From Acinetobacter baumannii (GTDB taxonomy: Bacteria; Pseudomonadota; Gammaproteobacteria; Pseudomonadales; Moraxellaceae): a stretch of DNA of 64,000 bases. Both the position numbers and the translations under genes were made by a program. Under the pieces are notes generated by a model. That model made no database searches and was not told where the DNA came from. It saw nothing but the letters and a program-made list of their open reading frames with translations. The stretch's first letter is position 1, and every line of letters begins with the position of its first letter. The DNA lies in the NCBI RefSeq assembly GCF_009759685.1, contig NZ_CP046654.1, positions 558,001 through 622,000 of the forward strand, written 5' to 3'. Positions 8,672-18,459 of this stretch are shown here, piece by piece.

Positions 8672-10057
8672 TTGACAAACTTATCTGGGACTAAACCAAC
8701 AGCTAAACTTCAAAAGAATCTTGTGCTTTGGCACATCATTATTATTGGTTTAGCTTATATTCAGCCATTAACTTTATTTGATACTTTTGGTTTAGTATCA
8801 GAACGAAGTGGTGGACATGTACCTACTTCTTATATCTTTGCCTTAGTTGCAATTTTATTGACGTCGATCAGTTATGGACACATGATCAAACGCTATCCTT
8901 CTTCAGGATCAGCATATACCTACGCCCAAAAGTCAATTCACCCTAATGTTGGTTTTATGGTGGGTTGGTCATCTTGGCTAGACTATCTACTTTCACCACT
9001 CGTCAATATCATTTTGGCCGATATTTATTTAAGAGCTTTATTTCCAGAAGTAAATAATTGGCTATGGGTTATTGGCTTAACTGCATTAATGACTGTGATT
9101 AACTTATTTGGCGCACGCTTTGTCGCGCGTTTTAACAGTACAATTGTGGTTATTCAACTTGGTGTTATTTTTTACTTTGTTTATCAAGTATATATTCTCC
9201 TTACCCAAGGCGTATATGCTGATGGTACGCTTAATCCCGATAAAGCCGAATTATGGTCATTAACTCCTTTTTGGAATGATATGACTTCTATTAGTGCTTT
9301 GATTGGTGGTGCAACAGTACTGTGCTTTTCTTTTACAGGTTTTGATGCTTTATCTTCACTTGCAGAAGAAACTAAAGATGCTGAAAAAACGCTTCCAAAA
9401 GCGATTTTCTCAACAGCATTGCTTGCAGGTATTATTTTTATCGTAAGCACTTACTTTATCCAGTTGTATTTCCCTAGCAACCCAAACATCTATTTTAAAC
9501 CGTTAGATGAATCACAACCTGTTATGGTTGCAGCAATTGGCAGCATTGCATTTAAAACATTAGTTTTATATTTTGCTGTAGTTGCAGTAATGGCATCCGG
9601 TATTTCAGCACATGCTGGTGTATCTCGCTTAATGTATGTAATGGGTCGTGATGGGGTTATCAATAAAAAGTTGTTTGGTCATATTAGCCCAAGATTGCAT
9701 ACTCCGACTTACAACATTCTTATTGTTGGTGTGGTTGCATTATCTGCTGGCTTTTTAGACCTTGAACATATTGTTAACTTAATTAGTTTCGGGGCCTTAA
9801 CTGCTTTTAGTTTTGTAAACTTCTCGGTGATTTCGCGCTACGCGCTGAGAGATGGTAAAAACAAATCTATCAAAGATATTATTAATTACATTATTGTACC
9901 AACGCTTGGCTTTGCTAGTGTGTTCTTAATGTGGTTAGAAATTGACAAGCTTGCTTTGCAAATTGGCTTAGCTTGGGCAGTGTTTGGGGTAGGTTATCTT
10001 GCCTATAAAACCAAAGGCTTTAAATATAATGCTCCTCAACATAATGAGCATGAATAA
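8672..10057 (+). CDS. APC-family permease, PuuP-like
   Basis: This is an inner-membrane amino acid/polyamine importer of about 12 helices. It resembles the putrescine importer PuuP along its length: LWHIIIIGLAYIQPLTLFDTFG, GSAYTYAQKSIHPNVGFMVG, TVLCFSFTGFDALSSLAEE and ASGISAHAGVSRLMYVMGRD. Putrescine or a related amine is therefore the likely substrate, but no puu catabolic genes adjoin. The TTG at 8672 has GAGGA eight bases upstream; an ATG at 8657 would need a start with no ribosome site. Its product is about 461 residues. Confidence 0.85.
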   Translation: MTNLSGTKPTAKLQKNLVLWHIIIIGLAYIQPLTLFDTFGLVSERSGGHVPTSYIFALVAILLTSISYGHMIKRYPSSGSAYTYAQKSIHPNVGFMVGWSSWLDYLLSPLVNIILADIYLRALFPEVNNWLWVIGLTALMTVINLFGARFVARFNSTIVVIQLGVIFYFVYQVYILLTQGVYADGTLNPDKAELWSLTPFWNDMTSISALIGGATVLCFSFTGFDALSSLAEETKDAEKTLPKAIFSTALLAGIIFIVSTYFIQLYFPSNPNIYFKPLDESQPVMVAAIGSIAFKTLVLYFAVVAVMASGISAHAGVSRLMYVMGRDGVINKKLFGHISPRLHTPTYNILIVGVVALSAGFLDLEHIVNLISFGALTAFSFVNFSVISRYALRDGKNKSIKDIINYIIVPTLGFASVFLMWLEIDKLALQIGLAWAVFGVGYLAYKTKGFKYNAPQHNEHE

Positions 10058-10058
10058 T

Positions 10059-10086
10059 AAAAAAGGCGCTTAAAAGCGCCTTTTTT
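10059..10086. terminator. Bidirectional terminator between permease and flavodoxin genes
   Basis: 12-bp stem AAAAAAGGCGCT with loop TAAA, so either strand reads a GC stem ending in T6. It separates two convergent genes. Confidence 0.92.
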
Positions 10087-10095
10087 ATGGACTCA

Positions 10096-10656
10096 TTAAC
10101 CATATATTTTATTTACAATGGCTTGTACACGTTTTGCATAAACTTTAGCTGTTTCCAAATCCCCTGTTGGGACTTCATCTACACTTGCATCCGAAGGCGA
10201 TTGAACTAAAAGCCCTACCGAACCGCCTAAGTTATTTACATCTTCACGTGTTGCATCTTTTGTATTCGCTGGCAATAAGCCCAGACTCACCCAAATGCCA
10301 CCATGCTGTGATGCTAAAGTTTGCAGCTGGATAAGCGTAACTTGTTTATCCCCATTTAAACTTGCACTATTCGTAAAGCCTGCAAATACTTTATCTTGCC
10401 AACCACGTGTGAACCAAACCTTTGAAGTTGCATCAGCAAATTTTTTAAATTGCCATGGTGCTGTACCCATATAGGTCGGCGCACCAAACACAATACCTTT
10501 TGCATTATTCAATGTTTCCCAATCTTGCTCAGTGATATTACCTTCCTGATCAATCTGGATAAGTTGAGCATTAATTTCATTAGCAAAAGTTTCAGCCACT
10601 ACTTTAGTGTGGCCATAACCTGAGAAATATACAACCGCAATATTAGAATTAGACAT
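10096..10656 (-). CDS. Flavodoxin-like NAD(P)H oxidoreductase (WrbA/FMN reductase type)
   Basis: This 186-residue cytosolic flavoprotein has a typical FMN-binding start, VVYFSGYGHTKVVAE, then GIVFGAPTYMGTAPWQFKKF and FAGFTNSAS, matching flavodoxin-fold quinone reductases. It is divergent from an HxlR regulator across 117 bp. HxlR proteins commonly control a neighbouring oxidoreductase and respond to electrophiles or quinones, so this is the likely target. The exact substrate is unknown. Confidence 0.85.
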   Translation of the reverse strand: MSNSNIAVVYFSGYGHTKVVAETFANEINAQLIQIDQEGNITEQDWETLNNAKGIVFGAPTYMGTAPWQFKKFADATSKVWFTRGWQDKVFAGFTNSASLNGDKQVTLIQLQTLASQHGGIWVSLGLLPANTKDATREDVNNLGGSVGLLVQSPSDASVDEVPTGDLETAKVYAKRVQAIVNKIYG

Positions 10657-10719
10657 GGAAGAAAACCTATGTTTTATTAAATTCCATTTAATGATATATT
10701 TTAGATACTAGGTGTCAAT

Positions 10720-10739
10720 TAGTTACTAACTGGTAACTA
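10720..10739. promoter_or_regulatory. Candidate HxlR operator
   Basis: A perfect inverted repeat TAGTTAC-N6-GTAACTA lies between the divergent flavodoxin and HxlR genes, 35 bp ahead of the regulator. HxlR dimers bind such dyads. Assignment to this regulator is by position only. Confidence 0.5.
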
Positions 10740-10773
10740 TGGTAATTTTTTAAGAAATTAGCAGGTAAAAAGT

Positions 10774-11154
10774 ATGAATGAAGGTCTAAAATATAATGTT
10801 TTTCAACAACATTGCCCTGCTCGTTTATTTTTTGAAAAAATTGCAGATAAATGGGTTTTATTGATTTTAAATGTGCTTGAAGAGGAAACTCAGCACTTCA
10901 ATTTGCTCAAAAAGAATATACAAGGCATCTCTCCTAAAGTCTTATCACAAAAACTAAAGATGCTAGAAAGAGATGGTTTTATTGAGCGTAAAATTCAGAA
11001 TACGTCTCCTATTCGTGTTGATTACTCACTCACTTCTCTGGGGCAAAATGTCGCTTCAATGGCGTTCCAATTAAAGGAATGGGCCGAAACCAATATTGAA
11101 CAGGTTTTAGCAGCCCAAATGACTTATGATGAAAAAGTGCTAGAGCAAGCTTGA
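10774..11154 (+). CDS. HxlR-family transcriptional regulator
   Basis: This 126-residue winged-helix regulator has the HxlR hallmarks CPARLFFEKIADKWVLLIL, GISPKVLSQKLKMLERDGFI and a wing ending in VDYSLTSLG. A cysteine just before the DNA-binding domain (about residue 13) is at the position used for redox or electrophile sensing in several family members. It is divergent from the flavodoxin-like oxidoreductase and probably represses it. Confidence 0.92.
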   Translation: MNEGLKYNVFQQHCPARLFFEKIADKWVLLILNVLEEETQHFNLLKKNIQGISPKVLSQKLKMLERDGFIERKIQNTSPIRVDYSLTSLGQNVASMAFQLKEWAETNIEQVLAAQMTYDEKVLEQA

Positions 11155-11156
11155 AT

Positions 11157-11186
11157 AAAAATAAGGCCACTAAGGGCCTTATTTTT
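11157..11186. terminator. Bidirectional terminator, HxlR / trmL
   Basis: 12-bp stem AAAAATAAGGCC with a six-base loop, T-rich on both strands, between convergent genes. Confidence 0.88.
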
Positions 11187-11203
11187 ATTTAGTACTTAAG
11201 AAA

Positions 11204-11677
11204 TTAACCTAATTTTTTAAAGCCTTGCTGACGCCATGCTTCATATACAATTACGGCAGTTGCATTAGATAAGTTTAAACTTCTTGAGTTTTCTGCCATT
11301 GGTAAACGAATCCATTGTTCTTGAGGGAACATCAGACGAACATGTTCAGGCAAGCCGCGTGTTTCTGGCCCCATCAATAAAGCCACAGGTCTATTTAAAT
11401 CAACTGTATGAGGCGTAGCAGAACCTTTCGTAGTTAAAGGAAAAACATGCTCAACACCTTTTGCTTTTAAGTCCGCAAGACAAAGCTCTATGTTGTCCCA
11501 AATTTGCATTCTTGCCCATTCATGATAATCAAGCCCTGCACGTTTAAGCTTTTTATCATCAAGTTCAAAGCCTAAAGGCTTAACTAAATGCAATTGAGCG
11601 CCTGTATTCGCGCATAGACGAATAATATTACCTGTATTAGCAGGAATCTCTGGCTCGTATAGAACAACATGAATCAC
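11204..11677 (-). CDS. trmL: tRNA (cytidine/uridine-34-2'-O)-methyltransferase
   Basis: TrmL methylates the wobble ribose of tRNA-Leu isoacceptors. The 157-residue SPOUT protein is the minimal single-domain form with the knot motifs [12 protein letters not shown] and [18 protein letters not shown], and starts [17 protein letters not shown]. The start codon is GTG. Convergent with the HxlR gene, downstream of cysG on the same strand. Confidence 0.95.
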   Translation of the reverse strand: MIHVVLYEPEIPANTGNIIRLCANTGAQLHLVKPLGFELDDKKLKRAGLDYHEWARMQIWDNIELCLADLKAKGVEHVFPLTTKGSATPHTVDLNRPVALLMGPETRGLPEHVRLMFPQEQWIRLPMAENSRSLNLSNATAVIVYEAWRQQGFKKLG

Positions 11678-11753
11678 TTAATTACTCACTTAAATTACTT
11701 ATTGGTTAGCTCAGGCAATAATTACATCTCTTTTGCAGATATCAATAAGCCTA

Positions 11754-13127
11754 CTAATTCCACTGTAACTGTTCACGCAAACGTACAACCTCACCAATAA
11801 TTGTGAGTGTCGGCGCATGAATTTGATGTTCTGTCACTTTAGATGCAATATCAGCAAGTGACCCCACCACAACTTTCTGTTCAGGTGTCGTACCCTTTGA
11901 AATTAATGCAACTGGCATATCTGGACGTTGTCCATGCGCAATCAGCTGCTCACAAATACGCTCTAATCCCACCAACCCCATATACAGTACTAATGTCTGG
12001 TTTTCGTATACCAGTTCGTTCCACGGTAACTCAGGAGAACCTTCTTTTAGATGGCCTGTAAGAAAGCGGACACTCTGGGCATAATCACGATGGGTAAGCG
12101 GAATACCTGCATAAGCTGAACAACCTGACGCAGCAGTAATACCGGGAACAACTTGAAATGGGACGCCAGCTTGGAATAACTCTTGGATCTCTTCGCCACC
12201 ACGGCCAAAAATAAAAGGGTCTCCCCCTTTTAAACGACAAACACGTTTACCTTTTTTCGCGTAGTCAACCAATAATGCATTAATACCTTCTTGAGGAACA
12301 CTATGGTTAGAACGCGCTTTACCAACATATATTTTTGTTGCGTCTCGACGGCACAATTCTAAAATAGGTGCAGAAACAAGACGGTCATAAATGACCACAT
12401 CAGCTTGCTGCATTAAACGTAAAGCTTTTAAAGTAATGAGTTCAGGATCACCTGGACCTGCACCCACCAAATAAACCTCGCCTTTAGGTGCTTTCCACTC
12501 CTGCAGTGCTTGTTCAAGCATGCTATCGGCAACATCTAGATTGTCATTAAAAACTTGTTCTTTTAAGGGGCTTGCATACAAGTTTTCCCAAAATATACGG
12601 CGCTCATCTGGATTAGAAATTTTTTCTTTAACCTGATTGCGCCATTTTCCTGAAAACTCAGCTAACTTGCCCATGCCATGTGGAATAGAGGTTTCTAACT
12701 GCGTACGGATTTGACGAGATAGAACAGGAGATGTTCCATTTGAGGCCACAGAAACAATTAATGGAGATCGATCAATAATCGCAGGCACCATAAAACGACA
12801 ATGTGGAATATCATCGACGCTATTTACAAGTAAATTGCGTGCTTCACACTGCTCAAAAACTATTTTATTTACTTCTGCATCATTGGTCGCTGCAATAACT
12901 AAACGATAGGGTGTACTTAAAAATTTTTCAGCAAAAGCTTCAATAAACGGCTCGCCGCCTGTTGTTTTAATTAATTGCAGAAGCTGATCTTCAATTGCAG
13001 GAGCAACAACATCAATTATTGCTCCTGCCTTAGCTAATAAGGTTGCCTTGCGTAAAGCAATATGCCCTCCGCCCACAATCAGACAACGTTGCTGCTGCAA
13101 CTTCAAAGAGATTGGAAAAATATCCAC
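11754..13127 (-). CDS. cysG: Siroheme synthase CysG (trifunctional)
   Basis: CysG converts uroporphyrinogen III to siroheme, the cofactor of sulfite and nitrite reductases. The 457-residue protein is the full fusion. An N-terminal dehydrogenase/ferrochelatase domain has GGGHIALRK (19-27), the acidic NSVDD (102-106) and SVASNGTSP. A C-terminal SAM uroporphyrinogen methyltransferase has VGAGPGDPEL (221-230) and RLKGGDPFIFGRGG (298-311). The start is GTG with GAGG six bases upstream. No sulfite or nitrite reductase gene adjoins. Confidence 0.97.
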   Translation of the reverse strand: MDIFPISLKLQQQRCLIVGGGHIALRKATLLAKAGAIIDVVAPAIEDQLLQLIKTTGGEPFIEAFAEKFLSTPYRLVIAATNDAEVNKIVFEQCEARNLLVNSVDDIPHCRFMVPAIIDRSPLIVSVASNGTSPVLSRQIRTQLETSIPHGMGKLAEFSGKWRNQVKEKISNPDERRIFWENLYASPLKEQVFNDNLDVADSMLEQALQEWKAPKGEVYLVGAGPGDPELITLKALRLMQQADVVIYDRLVSAPILELCRRDATKIYVGKARSNHSVPQEGINALLVDYAKKGKRVCRLKGGDPFIFGRGGEEIQELFQAGVPFQVVPGITAASGCSAYAGIPLTHRDYAQSVRFLTGHLKEGSPELPWNELVYENQTLVLYMGLVGLERICEQLIAHGQRPDMPVALISKGTTPEQKVVVGSLADIASKVTEHQIHAPTLTIIGEVVRLREQLQWN

Positions 13128-13194
13128 CTTAAACCTCTACATCAATCATCTGACTATGTTTAAGCAAAAACCATGCACAATTTAGATGCAAAGC

Positions 13195-14472
<1,278 letters not shown>

Positions 14473-14584
14473 TCATAATATGGGTAAAAAACTGGCTATA
14501 GTGTAAGCCCTTAACACTAAAAAATATAGTGATCATCTTCATAACGAATAGCTTTCACACAATTCTTAGAATAGATCTTATATT

Positions 14585-15373
14585 TTATAAGTTATAGTTC
14601 GGTACACTCGGTAAATACTCAGGTTTAATATATTTAGCTGCTTCAAAATATGGCAAGGTTAATTCAGACATACCTTCTGCATAAGAAGCTAATTCATAAA
14701 TTGGATAGACAAAAACAATCCCATTTGCACCATAGTAGAAATTATCACTTAATTGCAGTTTTTCGCGGCTAATATTGTGCTCTTGAAGCCAATTAGTATT
14801 TGCATCAAAAAGTGCATCAACCAACTGTTTTTCAACATCTGGCTTAATAAGTTCTTCAACGGTAATGTGCTTTTTATTTAGCAAGTCAAAATTTACAAAC
14901 TCTTGATGTGACATACCATGTGCTGCCCCCGCAGAGTATGAATATGTCTGGAATGCAAAGGTTGCAAGGTTATAATTTTGCCCTAAATAACGGACATAGA
15001 TTGCACTCTGACTTGAGCTCGGCTCCCCTTCTGGTACCTCAACAGGTTTATCAGCCAAATTTGCAAAAGCATTCGGGTCTGCTTTCTTTATACGGTTCGT
15101 AAAATAATCATTAATCCATTTTTGATTGGTCTGTACGGTCTGAAAATCATATTCAGTGCAGCCGTCTTCAAGACAAACTTTTGGTTTTGGCAGCTTTACC
15201 GGAACAACTTTTGCTTGAATGACAGGGACTTCAGCTTGCTTTTGCTCTTTTACTGAAGCACTAGAAGCCGGTTGTTCATCTTTAGCCGTAGATTTTGGCT
15301 GACAACCGCTCACCGCAACCATGGCAGCTAACATTGGAAGAATGAAAATAGTTTTTTTATCGTAAAGTTGCAT
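14585..15373 (-). CDS. Lipoprotein with DUF3298-like (RsiV-type) domain
   Basis: The 262-residue product has a signal peptide with a lipobox ending VSGC near residue 24, then a low-complexity linker. The C-terminal ~170 residues fit the DUF3298/DUF4163 periplasmic fold: TFAFQTYSYSAGAAHGM followed by FDLLNKKHITVEELI and a final YELASYAEGMSELTLPY. Such domains occur in anti-sigma RsiV and many envelope lipoproteins; no sigma factor adjoins, so function is unknown. The ATG at 15373 was chosen over 15409 because the signal peptide then starts properly. Confidence 0.8.
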   Translation of the reverse strand: MQLYDKKTIFILPMLAAMVAVSGCQPKSTAKDEQPASSASVKEQKQAEVPVIQAKVVPVKLPKPKVCLEDGCTEYDFQTVQTNQKWINDYFTNRIKKADPNAFANLADKPVEVPEGEPSSSQSAIYVRYLGQNYNLATFAFQTYSYSAGAAHGMSHQEFVNFDLLNKKHITVEELIKPDVEKQLVDALFDANTNWLQEHNISREKLQLSDNFYYGANGIVFVYPIYELASYAEGMSELTLPYFEAAKYIKPEYLPSVPNYNL

Positions 15374-15455
15374 GTTAATCCCCGTAAATTCACTCCTACC
15401 ACTATACAAAGCGTAGGTTTAAGACGGGGTTAAAAAATGTATCTAGGCTTGATAT

Positions 15456-15488
15456 ATAAAAAGAAAGCCATCGTAAAGATGGCTTTCT
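15456..15488 (-). terminator. lolA terminator
   Basis: On the minus strand, an 11-bp stem (AGAAAGCCATC on the plus strand) with a five-base loop is followed by T5. Confidence 0.85.
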
Positions 15489-15500
15489 AAATAATCAGAC

Positions 15501-16196
15501 TTATTGATCAATAATATCGGTACCTTTCGGAGGCGTAAAATTGAAAGTTGAAGCCGGAATTGAGGCATTTACTTTAACATTCTTGAAACGAACATAAGTT
15601 GTTTGACCTAAAGAATCTTGCAATACCATGAGTGTAGGTGCTTTGTTGGCACCAAAACTAATCGTTAAGCTTTGGAAAGCGCCATCTTCTTTTTTAGGGA
15701 ATAAAGTGAAATATAACTTAGATTTATCTGGCTGAGTTACCCGGTAAGACTTCATGATTTGGTTAGTATTACCAGAAAGTAATAAAGCCGGTGTATCAGC
15801 GACCTGATCATCTAGGCTTTGGCGCACAGCCTGTTGCAGATCAGGATCATAAATCCAGACTGTTTTTCCACTTGTTACAATAGTTTGCTTAGAGGGACTT
15901 ACAGTTTCCCAATAAAATTTCCCCGGACGTTCAACTTTCATTGAACCTTTAAATGTCTGGTTCATATGCTGAGCACTTAAGCCTTTTTTCTGTGCTACAG
16001 TTTTTGTATTCGCTTTCGTTATCTGTTCAAAATCGGCAGTCAAACGCTGTAAGCCTGATAACTGATTTACCAAGTTCCCAATTGCCTGTTGCTCCGGTGC
16101 TGCTACGGGTGCAGCGAACGCTGTAGTACTCATTACAGGAGCAAGCACTGAGGCGCTGAGTGTAATAGCACACATGGTTTTACGAAGCATATTCAT
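15501..16196 (-). CDS. lolA: Outer-membrane lipoprotein carrier LolA
   Basis: LolA is the periplasmic chaperone carrying lipoproteins from LolCDE to the outer membrane. The 231-residue protein has a Sec signal peptide ending near AFA-APV (about residue 29), then the family core: LTADFEQITK, FKGSMKVERPGKFYWE, GKTVWIYDPDLQQAVRQ and LQDSLGQTTYVRFKNVKVN. AAGGTGA lies just ahead of the ATG. A strong terminator follows. Confidence 0.95.
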   Translation of the reverse strand: MNMLRKTMCAITLSASVLAPVMSTTAFAAPVAAPEQQAIGNLVNQLSGLQRLTADFEQITKANTKTVAQKKGLSAQHMNQTFKGSMKVERPGKFYWETVSPSKQTIVTSGKTVWIYDPDLQQAVRQSLDDQVADTPALLLSGNTNQIMKSYRVTQPDKSKLYFTLFPKKEDGAFQSLTISFGANKAPTLMVLQDSLGQTTYVRFKNVKVNASIPASTFNFTPPKGTDIIDQ

Positions 16197-16393
16197 GTCA
16201 TCACCTTTTTAGTTGCTGTAAGATAACTTGCTAGCCTTTCAATTAATCCAGCTAAACAAGCTCTTCATTCAAGACTTATATTAACCGACAAACTTTGTGC
16301 TAATCATTGAGAAAATAAGATATTTTGTTATGTTATTCATGTTGTTTGTAGAATTTCATTCATCATCATGAAGACAATATTGATGTATTTCCA

Positions 16394-16420
16394 TAAAAAA
16401 AGCCCACAAAATGTGGGCTT
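16394..16420 (-). terminator. rplU-rpmA terminator
   Basis: Stem AAGCCCACA with a three-base loop; on the minus strand it ends in T6. It also has T5 on the plus strand. Confidence 0.9.
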
Positions 16421-16436
16421 TTTCTTAAGCTAAAAC

Positions 16437-16694
16437 TTAAACAGTTTCAACTTTTACGTAGCGACGGCCAAATTGACCTTTCACTTCGAATTTTACTACG
16501 CCGTCAGCAGTAGCAAATAAAGTATGGTCACGGCCCATACCAACATTTGCACCAGCGTGGAATTCTGTACCACGTTGACGAACGATGATGTTACCAGCAG
16601 TTACAGTTTGACCACCGTAAACTTTAACACCTAACATTTTTGGGTTTGAATCACGACCGTTCTTCGTCGATCCACCGGCTTTTTTAGTTGCCAT
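16437..16694 (-). CDS. rpmA: 50S ribosomal protein L27
   Basis: The 85-residue L27 sits near the peptidyl transferase centre. It starts [19 protein letters not shown] and contains [10 protein letters not shown] and [14 protein letters not shown], all standard. It lies 18 bp downstream of rplU in the usual L21-L27 operon. obgE does not follow. Confidence 0.99.
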
Positions 16695-16712
16695 GTCTCT
16701 TACTCCTCGTGA

Positions 16713-17024
16713 TTAGCCTGAAATACCAGTAATTTTCAACTCAGTAAACCATTGACGGTGACCTTGTTGTTTACGGTAGTGTTTACGACGACGCATTTTG
16801 ATGATGCGGATTTTGTCGTGACGACCATGACCAATCACTTCTGCAGTTACTTTAGCGCCAGCTACAACTGGAGCACCGATTTGAATGTTGTCACCGTTTA
16901 CAACCATTAATACATCATCAAATGTAATAGTTGCGCCAGATTCAGCCTTCAATAATTCAACTTTAAGGGTTTCACCCTCAACTACACGGTGCTGTTTACC
17001 ACCGCTTTGGATTACTGCGTACAT
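16713..17024 (-). CDS. rplU: 50S ribosomal protein L21
   Basis: The 103-residue L21 starts [14 protein letters not shown] and ends with [17 protein letters not shown], both family signatures. The ATG at 17024 has GGAG six bases upstream. First gene of the rplU-rpmA operon, with a clear promoter upstream. Confidence 0.99.
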
Positions 17025-17467
17025 AACGTACTCCAATCAGCCCGTGTCGTCGTGCCGATAAAGGGATATATCGATCTTAAAACGAACGCCACTGGGGTTA
17101 TACAAGGCGACAGATTTTAAGTGAAATTTGATCAAACGACAAGTGCTTTATCTTTAACTAAGCAACAGAAGCCATCATTCTTACATAATAAAAATAGCTT
17201 CAATTTGATTTTAGTACTTTTCATTGATTCTGAATGGAATTTAAAATACAGTTCCAAACACAACTTGCAACAAGAACAAGCTGTATTCATGTTGACGTTA
17301 TTAAAATTTATTGTTTTGTCGGAAACACATCGTTTTGCCGAAATAAAGAACAAAGAACTCTTCATGAACATACAAATGATTAATATCAATTGCTTGTTTC
17401 CCTGTTTAATGCACTTTTAATTGATACACTAACGCCACTTATCTACCAATACGGGGTTTTTCTTCAT
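17025..17467. other. Divergent intergenic region rplU / ispB
   Basis: This 443-bp gap holds the rplU promoter and a probable extended -10 (TGATACACT, 17422-17430) for ispB. Two open frames of 85-99 codons run through it on opposite strands, but they lack ribosome sites and resemble no family, so I do not call them. Nothing else is recognisable. Confidence 0.6.
17097..17125 (-). promoter_or_regulatory. rplU-rpmA promoter
   Basis: On the minus strand -35 TTCACT (17120-17125), 17-bp spacing, -10 TATAAC (17097-17102). The leader is about 65 bases. Confidence 0.65.
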
Positions 17468-18445
17468 ATGGTCATCGATTTTAAGCAAGACATTCTCGCT
17501 CCTGTTGCTACAGACTTTGCTGCGATGGATCACTTGATTAATGAAGGAATTAGCTCAAAAGTCGGCTTGGTCATGTCAGTGAGTAAACATGTAGTTGAAG
17601 CTGGCGGCAAACGTATGCGCCCAATCATGTGTTTACTTGCAGCACGCGCTTGCGGCCTCGACAATATGCAAAATGCACAGCGTCTGGCAGCTATTATTGA
17701 AATGCTTCATACCGCAACTTTAGTGCATGATGATGTAGTTGATGAATCTGGACTTCGCCGTGGTCGTCCTACTGCAAATGCAACATGGAACAATCAAACG
17801 GCCGTATTGGTTGGTGACTTCCTTATTGCCCGCGCTTTTGACCTTTTGGTTGATTTAAACAACATGACCTTATTAAAAGACTTCTCAACAGGTACATGTG
17901 AAATTGCTGAAGGTGAGGTATTACAGCTCCAATCTCAGCATCAACCGGATACAACCGAAGAAACATATTTAAAAATTATTCACGGGAAAACTTCTCGTTT
18001 ATTTGAACTTGCAACCGAAGGTGCAGCTATTTTAGCTGGGCAAGAAGCTTACCGCGAACCTTTAAGATTATTTGCAGGTCATTTCGGAAATGCATTCCAG
18101 ATTATTGACGATATTTTAGACTACACTTCAGATGCTGAAACATTAGGTAAAAATATTGGTGATGATTTAATGGAAGGTAAACCGACTTTACCGTTAATTT
18201 CAGCATTAGCACATTCAACCGGTGAAGAGCATGCCATTATTAGACGCAGTATTGCGACTGGTGGTGTTGACCAATTACCTAAAGTGATTGAAATTGTGCA
18301 AAAGTCTGGTGCTTTAGACTATTGCCAGCGCCGTGCCCAAGAAGAAACAGAAGCAGCACTGCAAGCCTTATCAATCTTGCCTGATACACCTTATCGTCAA
18401 GCGTTGATTAATTTAACTCGGCTTGCATTACATCGAATACAATAG
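17468..18445 (+). CDS. ispB: Octaprenyl/polyprenyl diphosphate synthase
   Basis: IspB builds the long isoprenoid tail of ubiquinone. The 325-residue trans-prenyltransferase has both aspartate-rich motifs, LVHDDVVDESGLRRGRPTAN and FQIIDDILDY, and GGKRMRP near the N-terminus. The ATG at 17468 gives the same length as E. coli IspB; a TTG 26 codons upstream would add an unrelated extension. Chain length (ubiquinone-8 or -9) cannot be read with certainty. It is followed 14 bp later by the membrane-protein gene. Confidence 0.95.
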   Translation: MVIDFKQDILAPVATDFAAMDHLINEGISSKVGLVMSVSKHVVEAGGKRMRPIMCLLAARACGLDNMQNAQRLAAIIEMLHTATLVHDDVVDESGLRRGRPTANATWNNQTAVLVGDFLIARAFDLLVDLNNMTLLKDFSTGTCEIAEGEVLQLQSQHQPDTTEETYLKIIHGKTSRLFELATEGAAILAGQEAYREPLRLFAGHFGNAFQIIDDILDYTSDAETLGKNIGDDLMEGKPTLPLISALAHSTGEEHAIIRRSIATGGVDQLPKVIEIVQKSGALDYCQRRAQEETEAALQALSILPDTPYRQALINLTRLALHRIQ

Positions 18446-18459
18446 ATATTATTTTGCCT

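Noticed and set aside
17121..17420. Open frames of 85-99 codons on both strands between rplU and ispB
   Set aside because: They lack ribosome sites and homology and lie over the rplU and ispB promoter regions.
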